Shown: piece after piece, positions 11,989 to 22,917 of the stretch
Layout: each line of letters starts with the position of its first letter
Numbering within the stretch: the first letter of the stretch is position 1
Assembly (NCBI GenBank): GCA_036936605.1
Contig: JAUPFV010000004.1
Location: 124,125,706 to 124,189,705, forward strand
Length of the DNA: 64,000 nt
DNA from: Limnanthes douglasii subsp. nivea
Lineage: Eukaryota; Streptophyta; Magnoliopsida; Brassicales; Limnanthaceae
Reading direction: 5' to 3'
Position numbers and translations under genes: made by a program
Notes under the pieces: model-generated
Database searches by the model: none
What the model was told of the DNA's origin: nothing
What the model saw: only the letters and a program-made list of their open reading frames with translations

Positions 11989-12392
11989 AGTTGGTTTTTG
12001 TTTTTTGTTTTTTTGAAATGCAACTAACTAGCCCCAGTAGCTTGTAGTGATATGTGTAAACAGTTGTTAGCTTCTGGAAATATTGTAATCCTCATTTTTG
12101 TAATCCAACTTGTTTATAGAGTTTCAATGATATAAAGGATTCGCATCCAAATACATTTTGTACATCATTCGCATGTTAACCTGCTATATTACTTATTTTC
12201 AACCTTACTGAATATCCTGGTATTTTTATTAACTTACAGTTCGCAGCTTGTCATATGACAAATATCAGGACTTCTAATTGATCTCCATTCGCATCACAAT
12301 TCCGGCCCTAATTCGCATCATATCACGCGAAACGTAAGATATGATAAATGTTTGATATTATTATACCAACGATTCGCATCCTGTTAAATTTT

Positions 12393-12846
12393 CACATAAT
12401 TGTACATAATTCGCATGTAATCCTGATAGATGTTTGTAACAAATCTCCAACGTATTGTACATAATTCGCAGCACAGGATGCGAAATGTTTACAACTCCAA
12501 TAGTAGCAAATACAAAAACATAGGAATGTACAAATGTTTAGTTTGCCGTGCAGAACAATAACTATGCTACAAAAATAAATGTGATATGACCAACCAGAAT
12601 TGTCCTTAAACTGGAACATCACATAATTGTACACAATTCACATGTAATCCTGATAGATGTTTGTAACAAATCTCCAACGTATTGTACATAATTCGCAGCA
12701 CAGGATGCGAAATGCTTACAACTCCAATAGTAGCGAATACAAAAACACAGGAATGTATAAATGTTTAGTTTGCTGTGCAGAACAATAACTATGCTACAAA
12801 AATAAATGTGATATGGCCAACCAGAATTGTCCTTAAACTGGAACAT
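12393..12846. repeat. 227-bp tandem duplication
   Basis: 12393-12619 and 12620-12846 align without gaps. They differ at eight positions by my count, all transitions (about 96.5% identity). The unit contains a TTCGCA motif pair and lies just beyond the 3' end of the transposase gene. Open frames through it on the minus strand are accidental. Confidence 0.85.
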
Positions 12847-12913
12847 CACAAGTCCTCCGGTTATGGCCTGATTTCGAACATCGGCCACACCTTAACTTCT
12901 TGGTTGAGATTTC

Positions 12914-15385
12914 TCATCTAGAAAGGATTCGCTTTTTCTTAGGCCTTCCGGAGCGTCTCTTAACGTTCGGAGGCAGAAATTCAACAAAAGAAGGATCGTT
13001 AGCGCTGGACCCTTCGCCGAAATCAGTTATAGCTGGTATGCTGAAAGAGTAACTTTCCCTGTAATTCTTAACCGTAAATATGGGTTCTATTACAGTCAAT
13101 GGATCTTGGTCGGTGTATTGTAATGCCGCTAGAGCATGAGCACATGGAAAACACTCTTGTTGCCATGATCTGCATGAACATTTGAAATCTAACAGATTAA
13201 CAACAGCCACAGGATTCGAAAATACTTCGAACATGGCCGAAGAGGACTTACGTACTACCCAACTTCGGCACATGTCAACATTCTGCTTTAGCTTCTTCTC
13301 GTACTCGGGAACCAAATTAGTACTCCAGCTGAGACCTTCTTCGTATCTCCGTGAAACTTGAGTCATAAGCAAGACTCTAATCCAATCAATAAACTCAACA
13401 ATTGGTAAGCCGCAATATTTTTTAATCTGATTGTTAAATGATTCAGCTGCGGTAGAAGCCATAGAGCTGTATCGCTTCCCTTTTACGTAAGCATGCGCAT
13501 ACTTTTCAGGGGGTAAATTTGCAAGTAAATCACTCATTCTCTCACCACCTTCACATAGAAAACCTGTTTAGTATATCTTTAAAAAGCTCTTGACTGGGAG
13601 CATAAGCAAGACGGTGGAAGAAACTCAACATCTTTTTTTATACTCCATGTTAGTATGTTCCAGTTTGGCTTTCAAATTCTGCATGAGATGGAAATAACAG
13701 TACGCATGATAGCAGTTTGGATACAAGATAGAAACAACATTAACAATACCAGAATGACGGTCTGAAATAAATGTGATCTGGCGATCCAGCAAATGTGGTT
13801 TCAAACACCCCAAAAACCACATCCAATTGTCCCAATCTTCAATGCTAACTACACCAACAACAACAGGGAATAGTTCTAGAAAAAGGCAGATCAAATGAAC
13901 ACTACAACAATATGCAAACGTTTAAAAATTGTAAACAATTCGCATGCTGTCCTGGACAATTCGCATCTTGTCATGCGAAATACGTGTAACATTTTAATTG
14001 CTCATGTAAAACAGTTCGCAGCTTGTCATGTGCATTCGCAGCTTGTGACAACTTTAAATAATACCTAACTCAAGCTGCGATGTAAGTACAGTTTACTCAG
14101 CATAATACCTAATTCGCAGCCTCAAATGCGAAATGTGAGGATCACAACACTGCTTAATTCGCATCACCTGCTGCGAATTGCATCAGCATTTTCACACAAA
14201 AAACATCGTTCATTAACTAGATAAATGTAACTAACCGTTGTTTCCGTCCTTTGCTACAGCAGTGAGCAATGTACCCTTGTACTTGCCATATAAGTGGGTT
14301 CCATCGACAAACAACATTGGACGGCATGAATGAAAACCACTAAGGGACGAACCGAATGCTACAAAACAGCGCTTGAATCGGTTTCCAGCTGACAACTCCA
14401 ACTGGCAGTCTAAAATAATATCTCGGCTCTTCAAGCGTTTGAAGTATCCGCTTAGTAAACTAAAAGAACTTGAACTATCTCCAAAAACTCCCCTCCTAGC
14501 CTTCTCTAAAGCATTCCATGACAAACGATAAGAGATGTCAAGACCGTAATCTTGTTTGACAGTCGATTGTATGGTTTTGGCTGTCAACGAATGGCACGTC
14601 CGGAGAGAATCCTGAATTTCCTCTGCAATCAAATCTGATGTCAAATGCCTGTGCCGCTTATGCTTATGCTTTTGGGAGAAAACAGGACTGCAAGTATGGT
14701 ACGAGACATGCTTCTTGATCGTCATAAGGTCGGTGCTTGAGTCAATAGATGCATAAACCCTCCATTTGCACCCGCTTGTGAGCTTATTTTCACAATAAGC
14801 AGTGATATTATTTGTTGTGTTGTGCAGGTATTTGAAAGAAAAACCATGCTCTAATGCAAACTTGCACAAGGATACCCTCAGACCGGCAGCACCTTCTTCA
14901 AAAGCTTGACCCACTCCTGTAATAGCATCAGCCCAACCAACAGTAGCAAGTTGTTTTTTCCTCTGATCAGAATTAACTAAACCGTTACTACTCTCCCCGC
15001 TAACTAGTTGATCAAGAGATGGTTCTCCCAAAATCAAGCTACGCTCTTTATGCTTTACACCACAATCCTTACCACCAGAGCTCTTATCAACAGAACTTTT
15101 ATTACCAGAACCCTTATCGAAGACGTGTTGTTCTATGAGAAAACTAACCCGTTTTAAACGCTCCAAATCAAGATATAACACCAACCTAACAAAATCATTC
15201 TGGTTATTAAAGAAACAATTATTGTGATCCCCGCAGGAGTAAGTAATTAGGTACTCACCTGTGGAAAGCTCCTCCCATGTGTTCTCTACATAAGCTTGGA
15301 TACTTTCGAAGCTTTCAAACTCCGTGATAGGCACAATTGCAGTTTGGTGACCATATTTAAAAATACAAACTCGTGATTTAGACAT
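12914..15385 (-). pseudogene. MULE transposase (MuDR/FAR1-like, DDE plus SWIM zinc finger), two frameshifts
   Basis: Transcribed leftward from 15385. Exon 1 (15385-14236) encodes a PB1-like N-terminus (MSKSRVCIFKYGHQTAIVPI), then the MuDR DNA-binding domain (VGWADAITGVGQAFEEG, GCKWRVYAS). It then enters the MULE catalytic core with the first Asp in MLFVDGTHLYGKYKG (14305-14303). A phase-1 intron (14235-13876, gttag…tctag) joins to LFPVVVGVVSIEDWDNW. The second Asp is in ITFISDRHSGI (13762-13760). The third acidic residue is probably Glu in STAAESFNNQI (13444-13442). A SWIM finger C-x-C-x9-C-x-H follows (13180-13136), then a basic C-terminus. Frameshifts sit in homopolymers: A7 at 13639-13633 and T4 at 13562-13559. 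The predicted full length of about 700 residues fits MULE transposases. All DDE residues survive, so inactivation looks recent. Confidence 0.9.
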
Positions 15386-16260
15386 CTCTTAACCTGGACA
15401 ATACAAGTTATTTGTTATTAGTCACAAAAACTAGGTGCATCAATGAAATATTTACTACTGCATCAAACAATTCGCATCCTAAGCTGCGAACTGTGTATAC
15501 CTACAACGAGCTATTCGCATCTTGTCCTGATATTTGTGGGTAAAAAAGTCCTAATATTTGTTATTAGTCACAAAAACTGTCCAAATTATTTACTGCACCA
15601 TCAAACAATTCGCATCCTATCTTGCGAATTGTGTATATCTACATAGAGCTATTCGCATCCTATCTTGCGAATTGTGTATATCTACATAGAGCTATTCGCA
15701 TCTTGTCCTGATATTTCTATGTAACACCGGTCCTGATATTTGTTTTGAAATACAATACTCTAACTGACCTAAAAACTCGTAATCTACACATTCAAGACAA
15801 AACTAAAGCACTACCAAATTAGAATATAACATCAGAAAACAAGGACATAACTATATAACGAACAATATTAACTAAACAATAACAGATCACTATAACAAAA
15901 AAAACAGAGAAAAGCTCGAAATCAGGCAATGGCATCTAAAAACAGTAGAATAGAACCTATTCCAACAGAGAAAACGAATAAAAAACTTCGAAATCGGTAG
16001 GTAATCACCTAAAAAGCTCGCAACACGATTACTTGTAAGCTATAAGATTCCAAAAAGCAACGATCAACTCCTGTACGTATAAAACAGAGGTTAGACAGGT
16101 CTAACACAACAACTTACATAAAGAAACAAACCTTTAGCAGCTTCCGATCACCGGAAAATGTGATTTCAACCCAGCTCGTGGTGGTTGGTAGGGTTAGGTG
16201 GTTAGAGCGGCTAACAAATTCAAATCTTCAAAAAGCTAGAAAAAATAGAAAGAAAACAGA
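15386..16260 (-). promoter_or_regulatory. leader and upstream region of the transposase gene
   Basis: Between the transposase ATG and the right TIR. It holds TTCGCA motifs (15471-15710) and AT-rich sequence. Near the TIR is a GC-balanced stretch (about 16130-16215; on the minus strand 'ccggtgatcggaagctgct' then aaggtttg, a plausible donor). A 5' exon with a long leader intron is likely but not proven. Confidence 0.4.
15608..15710. repeat. 43-bp tandem repeat built on the TTCGCA motif
   Basis: Two full units and the start of a third begin at 15608, 15651 and 15694 (exact 43-bp steps). Each unit has 'ttcgcatcctatcttgcgaa' followed by 'ttgtgtatatctacatagag'. It shows local amplification of the hairpin motif in the transposase leader region. 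Confidence 0.85.
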
Positions 16261-16425
16261 AAATAAGGTTTATATAGTGGGTTAAGGGTAGTTAGGGTAT
16301 TAAAATAAAATTAGGTTGTAAGTGACAATAAGGTAGTTGAGATGTGTATTAAGTAACAATTGATCAAACCTTGGGTGGTAAGTGACAATTGAATAGTTGA
16401 ATGAGTACTTTAAGTACAATTTCTC
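16261..16425 (-). repeat. right terminal inverted repeat of the MULE, with inward TATA box
   Basis: Inverse of 5081-5215, with the same ordered blocks and somewhat longer spacing. On the minus strand, CCCACTATATAAACC places a TATA box at about 16276-16270, 149 bp from the tip and pointing at the transposase gene. Confidence 0.75.
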
Positions 16426-16434
16426 TATTATTAA
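16426..16434. other. right target-site duplication of the MULE
   Basis: TATTATTAA; see the left copy at 5072-5080. Homologous repeat sequence resumes immediately after it. Confidence 0.75.
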
Positions 16435-17299
16435 TATGAAAAGGTTTACGTTTCAAAAAAGAATATACTTACAACTTCATAAAATGTTTAAATAACATTA
16501 GAAATACATTTCGTCTTTATTGGATACATATCATATTTTACAAGTATGATAAATTATGAAATGGAAGACACAATTACAAGTAAACTAAGTAATCATTCCA
16601 ACAGATTTGGTATCCTCATCATCATTAATTCATATGCCTCTAGCCTTCTTACGATTGTCTTTTTTCAAATGTTGTAACTGTAGTAACAAAAACCTTGAGG
16701 ATTTATAAAGCTTGATTCTGATTTATCAAACAAGTATTATCAAACCAATGGTCATCGGATAGCAAAAGGATATTTACTACTTTGAACCAGCGCCTTTAAT
16801 ATCCTTGATTGAAAAAAAAAACACTAGATTTGATTGATTGTTGTTTCAAAGAAAAGTCTTTTTAAGCATTAAACACAAATCAAACTAAATTTAAAACCCA
16901 TTTCTACAACCTCGTTTATTAAATTGTATTCTTTCGGATTAAATACGACCGTCGATTCAAAGTTGTTAAGGGTGGTTAGCGAAGAAAATCCGTAACACTT
17001 TGTTGATGGTGTTCAATCTATATTTATAGATTTTAGGAAACATAGATGGTGTAAAAGGTATTTAAGATTTGTATTTTAAGAGATATAATAAAAATAATAC
17101 ATTAGGCAATGAATAAAAATAAAGTATTTAGAGATTCGATTTTAAGAGATACAATAAAGATAAGAAAATGTGTATTTTACAATTACAATGTTTGGACAAT
17201 TTTTCATATGCATATATTGTATCAGAAACATGCATATTGAAAATATTATTCTAAAAAAACAATTATTGGACATATGATGTCTTAGTTTTCCTAGTCTTG
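16435..17299. other. non-coding repeat-derived stretch
   Basis: 16440-16560 (aaaaggtttacgtttc…gaatatactta) matches 24298-24360 and is the right half of the MULE target repeat. The rest is AT-rich with no coding signal. Confidence 0.5.
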
Positions 17300-19086
17300 A
17301 CCCAAGTATAGATCTTCGTTCGCCTCCTGAAACGTTTGTCTTTTAGTTTTTTCTCTATCTTGCCTTCTTCTCATTGTCCTCTACTTTAAATACATAGCAG
17401 TTCACATTGTCTATTTTGGATGCTTTCTTGTCTCTATCATTTCATGTTATCTCTCTCTCTCTCATAAAAAGCTACCATTATTTCTACTTTCTACTGATTT
17501 TACAAATTACAGGTTCTTCGTAAATTAATTTTAAGAACTTTATAGTTTAAACCTTAAGTAATGCTGTTAGAATTTTATATTGCCTAAAGTTTTGACAAAT
17601 AGTTTAAATTTTAATTACTATCACATAGGATATCATCCAGTATACATGCCTTATATTTGTTTGCTTTTTGGTATTTGTAGCATTTTATTGCAATTATAAC
17701 ATGTGATGTTAAACTTAGGTTTGAAAGTACGTGCAATCATGCATGACCCATAACTTGTATTTATTTATGTGTGGAAATGTTTATTTTTTTATGGTTTTTG
17801 AACTATTGTGGAGAACCCAAAACTCTTGGCTAAGACCTTAATATGTTCGTTGAATTATGTGTTTGCGGTTAAAAAATACTACTTATGTATCTCGAGATAA
17901 GAAAAAAAATTAAGGTAAGAATACAGAGCAACAATTATTCTATTTTGTGAGCAAACACTACTAGGTTTCAGACACATACAACCTTATATCTCGCAAATAC
18001 CACTCTCATGTTTTTCAAGCATTACATGGATTTCACACACATGGAACCTTTTATTTTGCAAGCAGTATTTACTATGTTAAACAAGAGAACTTAATATATT
18101 CCGCAAATAACAAATCTTGCACATGAATTTATTTAAACTAACATCTAATTACTATATTATTCACTACATGATGTAATTGCATGGAACCTTTTATTTTGCA
18201 AGAAGTATTTACTATGTTTAACAAGAGAACTTAATATGTTCCGCAAGTAACAAATCTTGCACATGAATTTATTTAAACTAACATCTAATTACTATATTAT
18301 TCACTACATGATGTAATTGCATCAACTCTGTCCTATGTGCTCGCTATTAAAAATAAACTAATTTACGTATTAAATGTGTTTAGTCTCTAGTATATATAAA
18401 GAATAATGGCCAATTGGTCAATACGCTTATGTTCCGCTTCAACCCTATAATAAAAAAAATACAAAAGTAGTAAGAATAGAGCACATAAATGTTGTAAAAC
18501 AAATACACCTATATTCTTTTTTCTCAAAGTTTCATATGATAGTTGGATTAATGAGGTTGATTCTAAAATACCGTGGTTAGATGAACTAATAACTCAAATA
18601 AACAAAGTTATGATCCCAACAAAACAATTTTTAATATTGACAGAGCATATATTGCACTTATATCTAACGATGTATTGATTATGTTAAGCATCAAATCTAA
18701 AAAAAACAAATATCAACTTCTACATAAAAATGTGTGAGCTCAATTCGAACAAAAAATAATGGAAAATTGTTTGAACCTATTTCCCAGCTACCTCATAGAT
18801 AACAATATTTTCTGAGTTAACAAATAAGAAAACTGAGGTAAGAATACAAATCAACCATTATTGTGTTTTGCATAAGAACATTACTAAGTTTACACACATA
18901 GAACTTTATATCTCGCAAGCAACCACTCATTTTCTTTGCAAGCATTACTAAGGTTTCACGCACATATAACACACATAAAACCCTTTATTTTGCAAGTAAC
19001 GTTTATTGTGTTTAACAATTTTTTTTACTATGTATAACAATTAATAAATCTTACACACACACATATATATATATATAAACTAACAC
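17300..19086. repeat. dispersed repeat family, copy 2
   Basis: Parallels 1830-3110 and 19943-21250 in order. Landmarks are 'attacaggttcttcgtaaatt' (17510), 'catgcatgac' (17738), 'ctctagtatatataaag' (18386), 'gagcacataaa' (18479), 'tttcatatgatag' (18530), 'ttatgatcccaacaaaac' (18608) and a run of 'acacatagaac.ttatatctcgcaag'. No coding domain seen. Confidence 0.5.
18040..18319. repeat. 140-bp tandem duplication
   Basis: 18040-18179 and 18180-18319 begin 'catggaaccttttattttgc' and end 'gatgtaattg'. About four differences make this a recent local duplication inside copy 2 of the dispersed repeat. Confidence 0.85.
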
Positions 19087-19942
19087 TTAATTAATATATT
19101 TTTTGGTTTTTGAAAACATTAGATATAAGGTTAATAAGGTTACAGAGTTTCGAGGCATATCCTAGAAGCATCTAAATACAGCCGGAAAATATCAAGACAT
19201 CTAAATACAACCGGAAATGAATACAGTTATAATAAGGAGCACATACAATTAAAATTATCTGAATACATGACAGAAGCAACAACTAGCTAGCAGCAACAAA
19301 AATAAGATTTAGATGAGAGACAAGATCTAGATCAGACTTCGCTGGTGGGGTGACATAAAATAGAGTGGACTCAATCACCAAAATGATGGTACGAGAACCA
19401 AAACAGCGGACTGAGGTCGTCAGTAAGAAAACCAAAGAAGGAAGACACATAAATTATCATTTGGAGGACGGAGTATGCAGATTCATATACGAAAGATTGG
19501 ACGAGGGGTTGCAAGAAGCCGAATGCCTCCATAGATCTGAGCAGGAACGACTTCAGAGGCAGCAATATGAGTAACGAATTAAACTCATCTAGAGGGTCGA
19601 GAAGGCGACGGTGGTTTGGAGAGAGAGTTAAAACACGACCGTGGACTGAAACTAGAGGAGATCAACGACTTTGACGAGTAAACACGAGCCGGAAATGGAG
19701 CGCACCAACCATACATGACGGTGGTCCAAAGACTGGGAACAACGACAACGACGACAGCAGAGAACCCCAATCTTACATGATAGTGGTTCCGAAAAGAAAG
19801 AAATCGTGACAAGCAGCTGGATCCACAAGACATAAATAAGATTTACTAGAAAATAGGGTTTTGAGAGTTTCTCTAATTTAGAGAGAGAAAACCCTTTTCC
19901 AATACCGTTGAAATTGAATGTTAACTATTTAATTAATATATT
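19087..19942 (-). mobile_element. retroposed insertion with 14-bp target duplication
   Basis: TTAATTAATATATT occurs at 19087-19100 and 19929-19942. The 828 bp between interrupt sequence that is continuous in the related repeat copy at 18260-18330. Read on the minus strand, the insert starts with GC-richer sequence (tctctctctaaattagag…ctctcaaaaccctatttt) and ends '…ttttcaaaaaccaaaa', a weak A-rich tail. A long duplication and A-tail point to LINE-mediated retroposition: a processed transcript, a SINE-like unit or an internally deleted LINE. The open frames inside (69 and 82 codons) have no recognisable domain. Confidence 0.55.
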
Positions 19943-21250
19943 ATTTACTATATGATGAAATTGCATTAGAAATATTATATGTGTTTGTTATTAAAATAAA
20001 TTACTCATTGTATTAAATGCATATAATACTCTAGTACATATAAAAAATGACTAATGGTTTAGTCCGTTTATATTCTCGATTTAACTTCCCTATCTGGTAA
20101 CAAGGATCGCATAAAGTGGGCTCTGTCAAAGTCATGTGAATTCACTATAAAAGACACTTGGAAATTCAGCAAGAGTAAAAACAATAAATCTAACCGGTTT
20201 AAAAAGATATGGAACAATATCAGCCCCAAAAAGTGCTCTTTCTTAACTTGGAAGGTCATCCAGCAATGATTACCTATTGATTATGTGTTACAAGCAAAGG
20301 GTTTTCAGCTGGTTTCAAAGTGTCAGTATTGTCTTAACATTGAGTCAATCTCTCATATCTTTGTTCAGTGTTTAAAGGTTTGGGAGACCTGCTCCTATTT
20401 TGCTTCAATTTTCAGAATCTTCATAAATAGAAATATGTCCTACACCCATATGCTAAGAAGTTGGTTTTGGTCAACATCAAAGGATACTCATATGAGAACT
20501 ATCATTCTAGTGATAATCACTTGGGTGATATAGTCTACTAGAAAGTCAAAAAAGAACAAAAGAAATTCCACAACTTCAAAACCAATGATAAACTACGTAT
20601 CAAGGTTTCTATCTGTAATGAAAATATTGAATAAAATTGTGGTAAGTAGGGAGCACATAAACGCTAAAAATACATCTTATTCCCCCATCCTCGAAACCTC
20701 ATATGATTGTACGACTAATGAGGTTTAAATTGCAATGTCACGGTGGGAACCAAAATGATTAAATTTATGATCCTAACAAAGCGGTTTACAATTTTGACGG
20801 ATGAGATATTGCAATTATATCCAATGATATATTGATTATGTTAGGTTTCAAATCCGAAAGAATAAAGATCAAGTTCGACAAAAAATATATGAGTTCAGCT
20901 GAAACGAATAAAAATATAGAATCGTTCAATCTATTTCCTAGTTAATTCACAGATAAAAGTATCTTACAGGATAACAAATAAAAAATGAGGTAAGGATATG
21001 AAACAACCATTATTGTATCTTGCAACCGAACATAACTAGATTTCGTACACATAGAACATACATAGATCCCACTATTCCGCAAGCGACATTTACAAGTGTT
21101 TAGCAAAATAACATTATTATGTTTTGCAAGTAAAACATATTACACATGAATATATGTTAAGAAAATAACTTTTAGTTAATTATAAGTAATTTGCAACAAC
21201 AATATTTACTTAATATGTAGTCATTTCTCATAAAACACGCAATTTTTAGA
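19943..21250. repeat. dispersed repeat family, copy 3 (interrupted)
   Basis: Collinear with copy 2: 'tactatatgatgaaattgca', 'ctctagtacatataaaaaatg' and, after a LINE fragment, 'gagcacataaacgc', 'cctcatatgattg', 'ttatgatcctaacaaagcgg' and 'atattgcaattatatccaatg'. The LINE piece at about 20083-20640 is nested in it. Confidence 0.5.
20083..20640 (+). mobile_element. 5'-truncated LINE 3' end (reverse-transcriptase zinc-binding domain)
   Basis: Translation gives the zf-RVT-type signature IKDTWKFSKSKNNKSNRFKK, IWNNISPKKCSFLTWKVIQQ and then, after a stop, the CQYCLNIESISHIFVQCLKVW cysteine/histidine cluster and an IITWVIWSTRN-like tail. This is the C-terminal region of plant L1-type LINE ORF2. Only about 560 bp are present, so it is a dead-on-arrival, 5'-truncated copy nested in the dispersed repeat. 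The same domain recurs on the minus strand near 51720-51850 and 53085-53310. Confidence 0.7.
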
Positions 21251-22168
21251 ATAGGGTCATGGACAACTTACCCAAGACCGCATATATCATGATTCTCTAA
21301 GTGGTAGTGAACACATATATGTAGTTAGATGTGATTAAAAATATTTGAAGAGAAAATATGTGTTTAAATTATACTTTAGCTACTATATAGTACATAAATT
21401 ACACCGTAATATATTTATTATGTTATGCAACACATTTCCCAACACCAATAAAATTAAAGTTCATCATTATGTAATGAATATACGTTTTTGTTAGAGATCC
21501 AAAGATTAATTTTTCTGAAATAATGACATTTAAAGATCTAGAATAATCAATGGAAGATGACACTAACAAAGTAGAATGAGAAGTATATAACCTAACAACA
21601 TCTCAAGGAGAAAGAGAATATAAATCACCATAATATGACATGGCTATATTTCATGGATAAAGGAAAAGTGAATCGCCAGAATATGACATGACGAGTCTAT
21701 AAGTACAACAAGAAGAGGATGAGCATAATATGACACGACATCATTTGTTCTCCAAACAGTGGATGTGGAATTTATGTGGCCAATCGACAATGAAACACAA
21801 AATTTAATCCGACTAAATGATGTCAAAAAGTTATATAAGATGAATAAATGAGTAACATTTTGGGTCCAATTATATGGTATTATGCAACAAATAATTGCTT
21901 TGTCATTTTCTCAAATATGTTGGAGATAGAAAATAAGAAAGAGTTGGATTATAAGGTAACATATTCTAATTTTTAATCTGATTAGTTAACTTGCAGTGTG
22001 TATAGTAATTATGTTGGATGCTTCCTAATTACTCCTATATTGAATATCACACGTTTATTCTTCCTGATTCCGCACATTTAATATTTGTTTTGCGCATATG
22101 ATTGTTAATATTTCATACGTGTAATCGTCAGTGTTTTTCAATCATATGCATTAAATTAGGTAAGTTGT

Positions 22169-22203
<35 letters not shown>

Positions 22204-22614
22204 ATTAATACATACATTTACATATATCTGCAACACCTTTATACCATAACTTTTCCAAGACAATATACATACCGAGTTATGCAATGGTATGTTACATTAT
22301 TAGATCTAAAAAATAATAATATAGAATTTTCTTAGTAAAATTTTCTTATATTATCTCATATTATATATATTGATTTACCAGAAATCGATTTTGAACAAGT
22401 TGTTGATAAAGTCTTCAAAATCCATAAACAAAATACATCATTGGTCTAATTTGTACTAAATCTAAAGACAAATACGAATTGAATCACTAGGCTTTAGTTA
22501 TCATGGATTTGGAGAGAATGATTATCAATAAGTACAGTCCTATGATGTCAAATGAAATGGCCCAACAAAGTAGCTAGTTAATTACTTGGTAGGGATTTAC
22601 ATAATGATGTAGCC
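21251..22614. other. non-coding AT-rich stretch with (TA)n
   Basis: No gene seen. A (TA) microsatellite lies at about 22172-22200. The base composition and phrases such as 'attttgcaag' suggest further decayed repeats. Confidence 0.5.
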
Positions 22615-22914
22615 CAGAAAGTCCAAACAAAAGCCTTGTTTATTTTATTTTATTTTATTCAAATATCTTATGTATTTAAATCAAATCTAATTATATTAAG
22701 ATTTTATTTGATTTTATTTTATTTCCTTGTATTATAATTTAGGGTTTTGAGAAGCTATTATATAAAGCCTCATATGCCTTAAGTTATTTTGAAATTTTCA
22801 GAGATAAAAGAAAATTTCACTCTTGCTTACCCTTAGATTAGGGTTTCATCATGTTACCCTTGAATTATGGTTTTATCTATCGTTGCTTCTTCTTCTATTT
22901 CCGCCGCGTCATCA
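22615..22914 (+). repeat. 5' LTR (300 bp)
   Basis: Begins TGATGTAGCCCAG and ends CGCGTCATCA. Contains TTATATAAAGCC as a TATA-like box, with 'cttacccttagattagggtt' downstream. Confidence 0.9.
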
Positions 22915-22917
22915 GTT

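Larger units (their letters stand above)
5818..15710. repeat. dispersed TTCGCA(G/T)C palindromic motif family confined to MULE non-coding DNA
   Basis: By eye there are roughly fifty copies of TTCGCAGC or TTCGCATC. They cluster at 5818-5931, 7038-7321, 8256-8330, 9262-9431, 10430-10620, 11047-11250, 12138-12480, 12645-12715, 13937-14175 and 15471-15710. Many pair with an inverted TGCGAA 4-8 bases on, so each forms a short hairpin. The best is the perfect 20-bp palindrome TTCGCAGCTTAAGCTGCGAA at 8256-8275. Others run into a second consensus, CCTGATA, on the right. Copies sit in introns and spacers of both gene orientations and avoid exons almost entirely. I saw essentially none in the remaining 52 kb. 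Confidence 0.85.
5081..16425. mobile_element. Mutator-like element carrying Ulp1 protease and transposase (MULE, KI-MULE-like)
   Basis: An 11,345-bp DNA transposon. It begins GAGAAAAGTACCTGAAAATACCC and ends with the inverse (…GTACTTTAAGTACAATTTCTC), flanked by a 9-bp target duplication. Inside are a Ulp1/C48 protease gene (+, 5975-10926), a small acidic-protein gene (+, 11516-11988) and a MuDR-type transposase gene (-, 12914-15385). All three have frameshifts or stops, so the copy is probably not autonomous now. It is intact end to end and most lesions are single-base, which suggests moderate age. Ulp1-containing MULEs are an established plant class; the assignment here is from domain content and termini. 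Confidence 0.9.

Noticed and set aside
12392..12888. Two similar minus-strand open frames (MYNYVMFQFKDNSGW…)
   Set aside because: They are produced by the 227-bp non-coding duplication; no start context, domain or splice signals.
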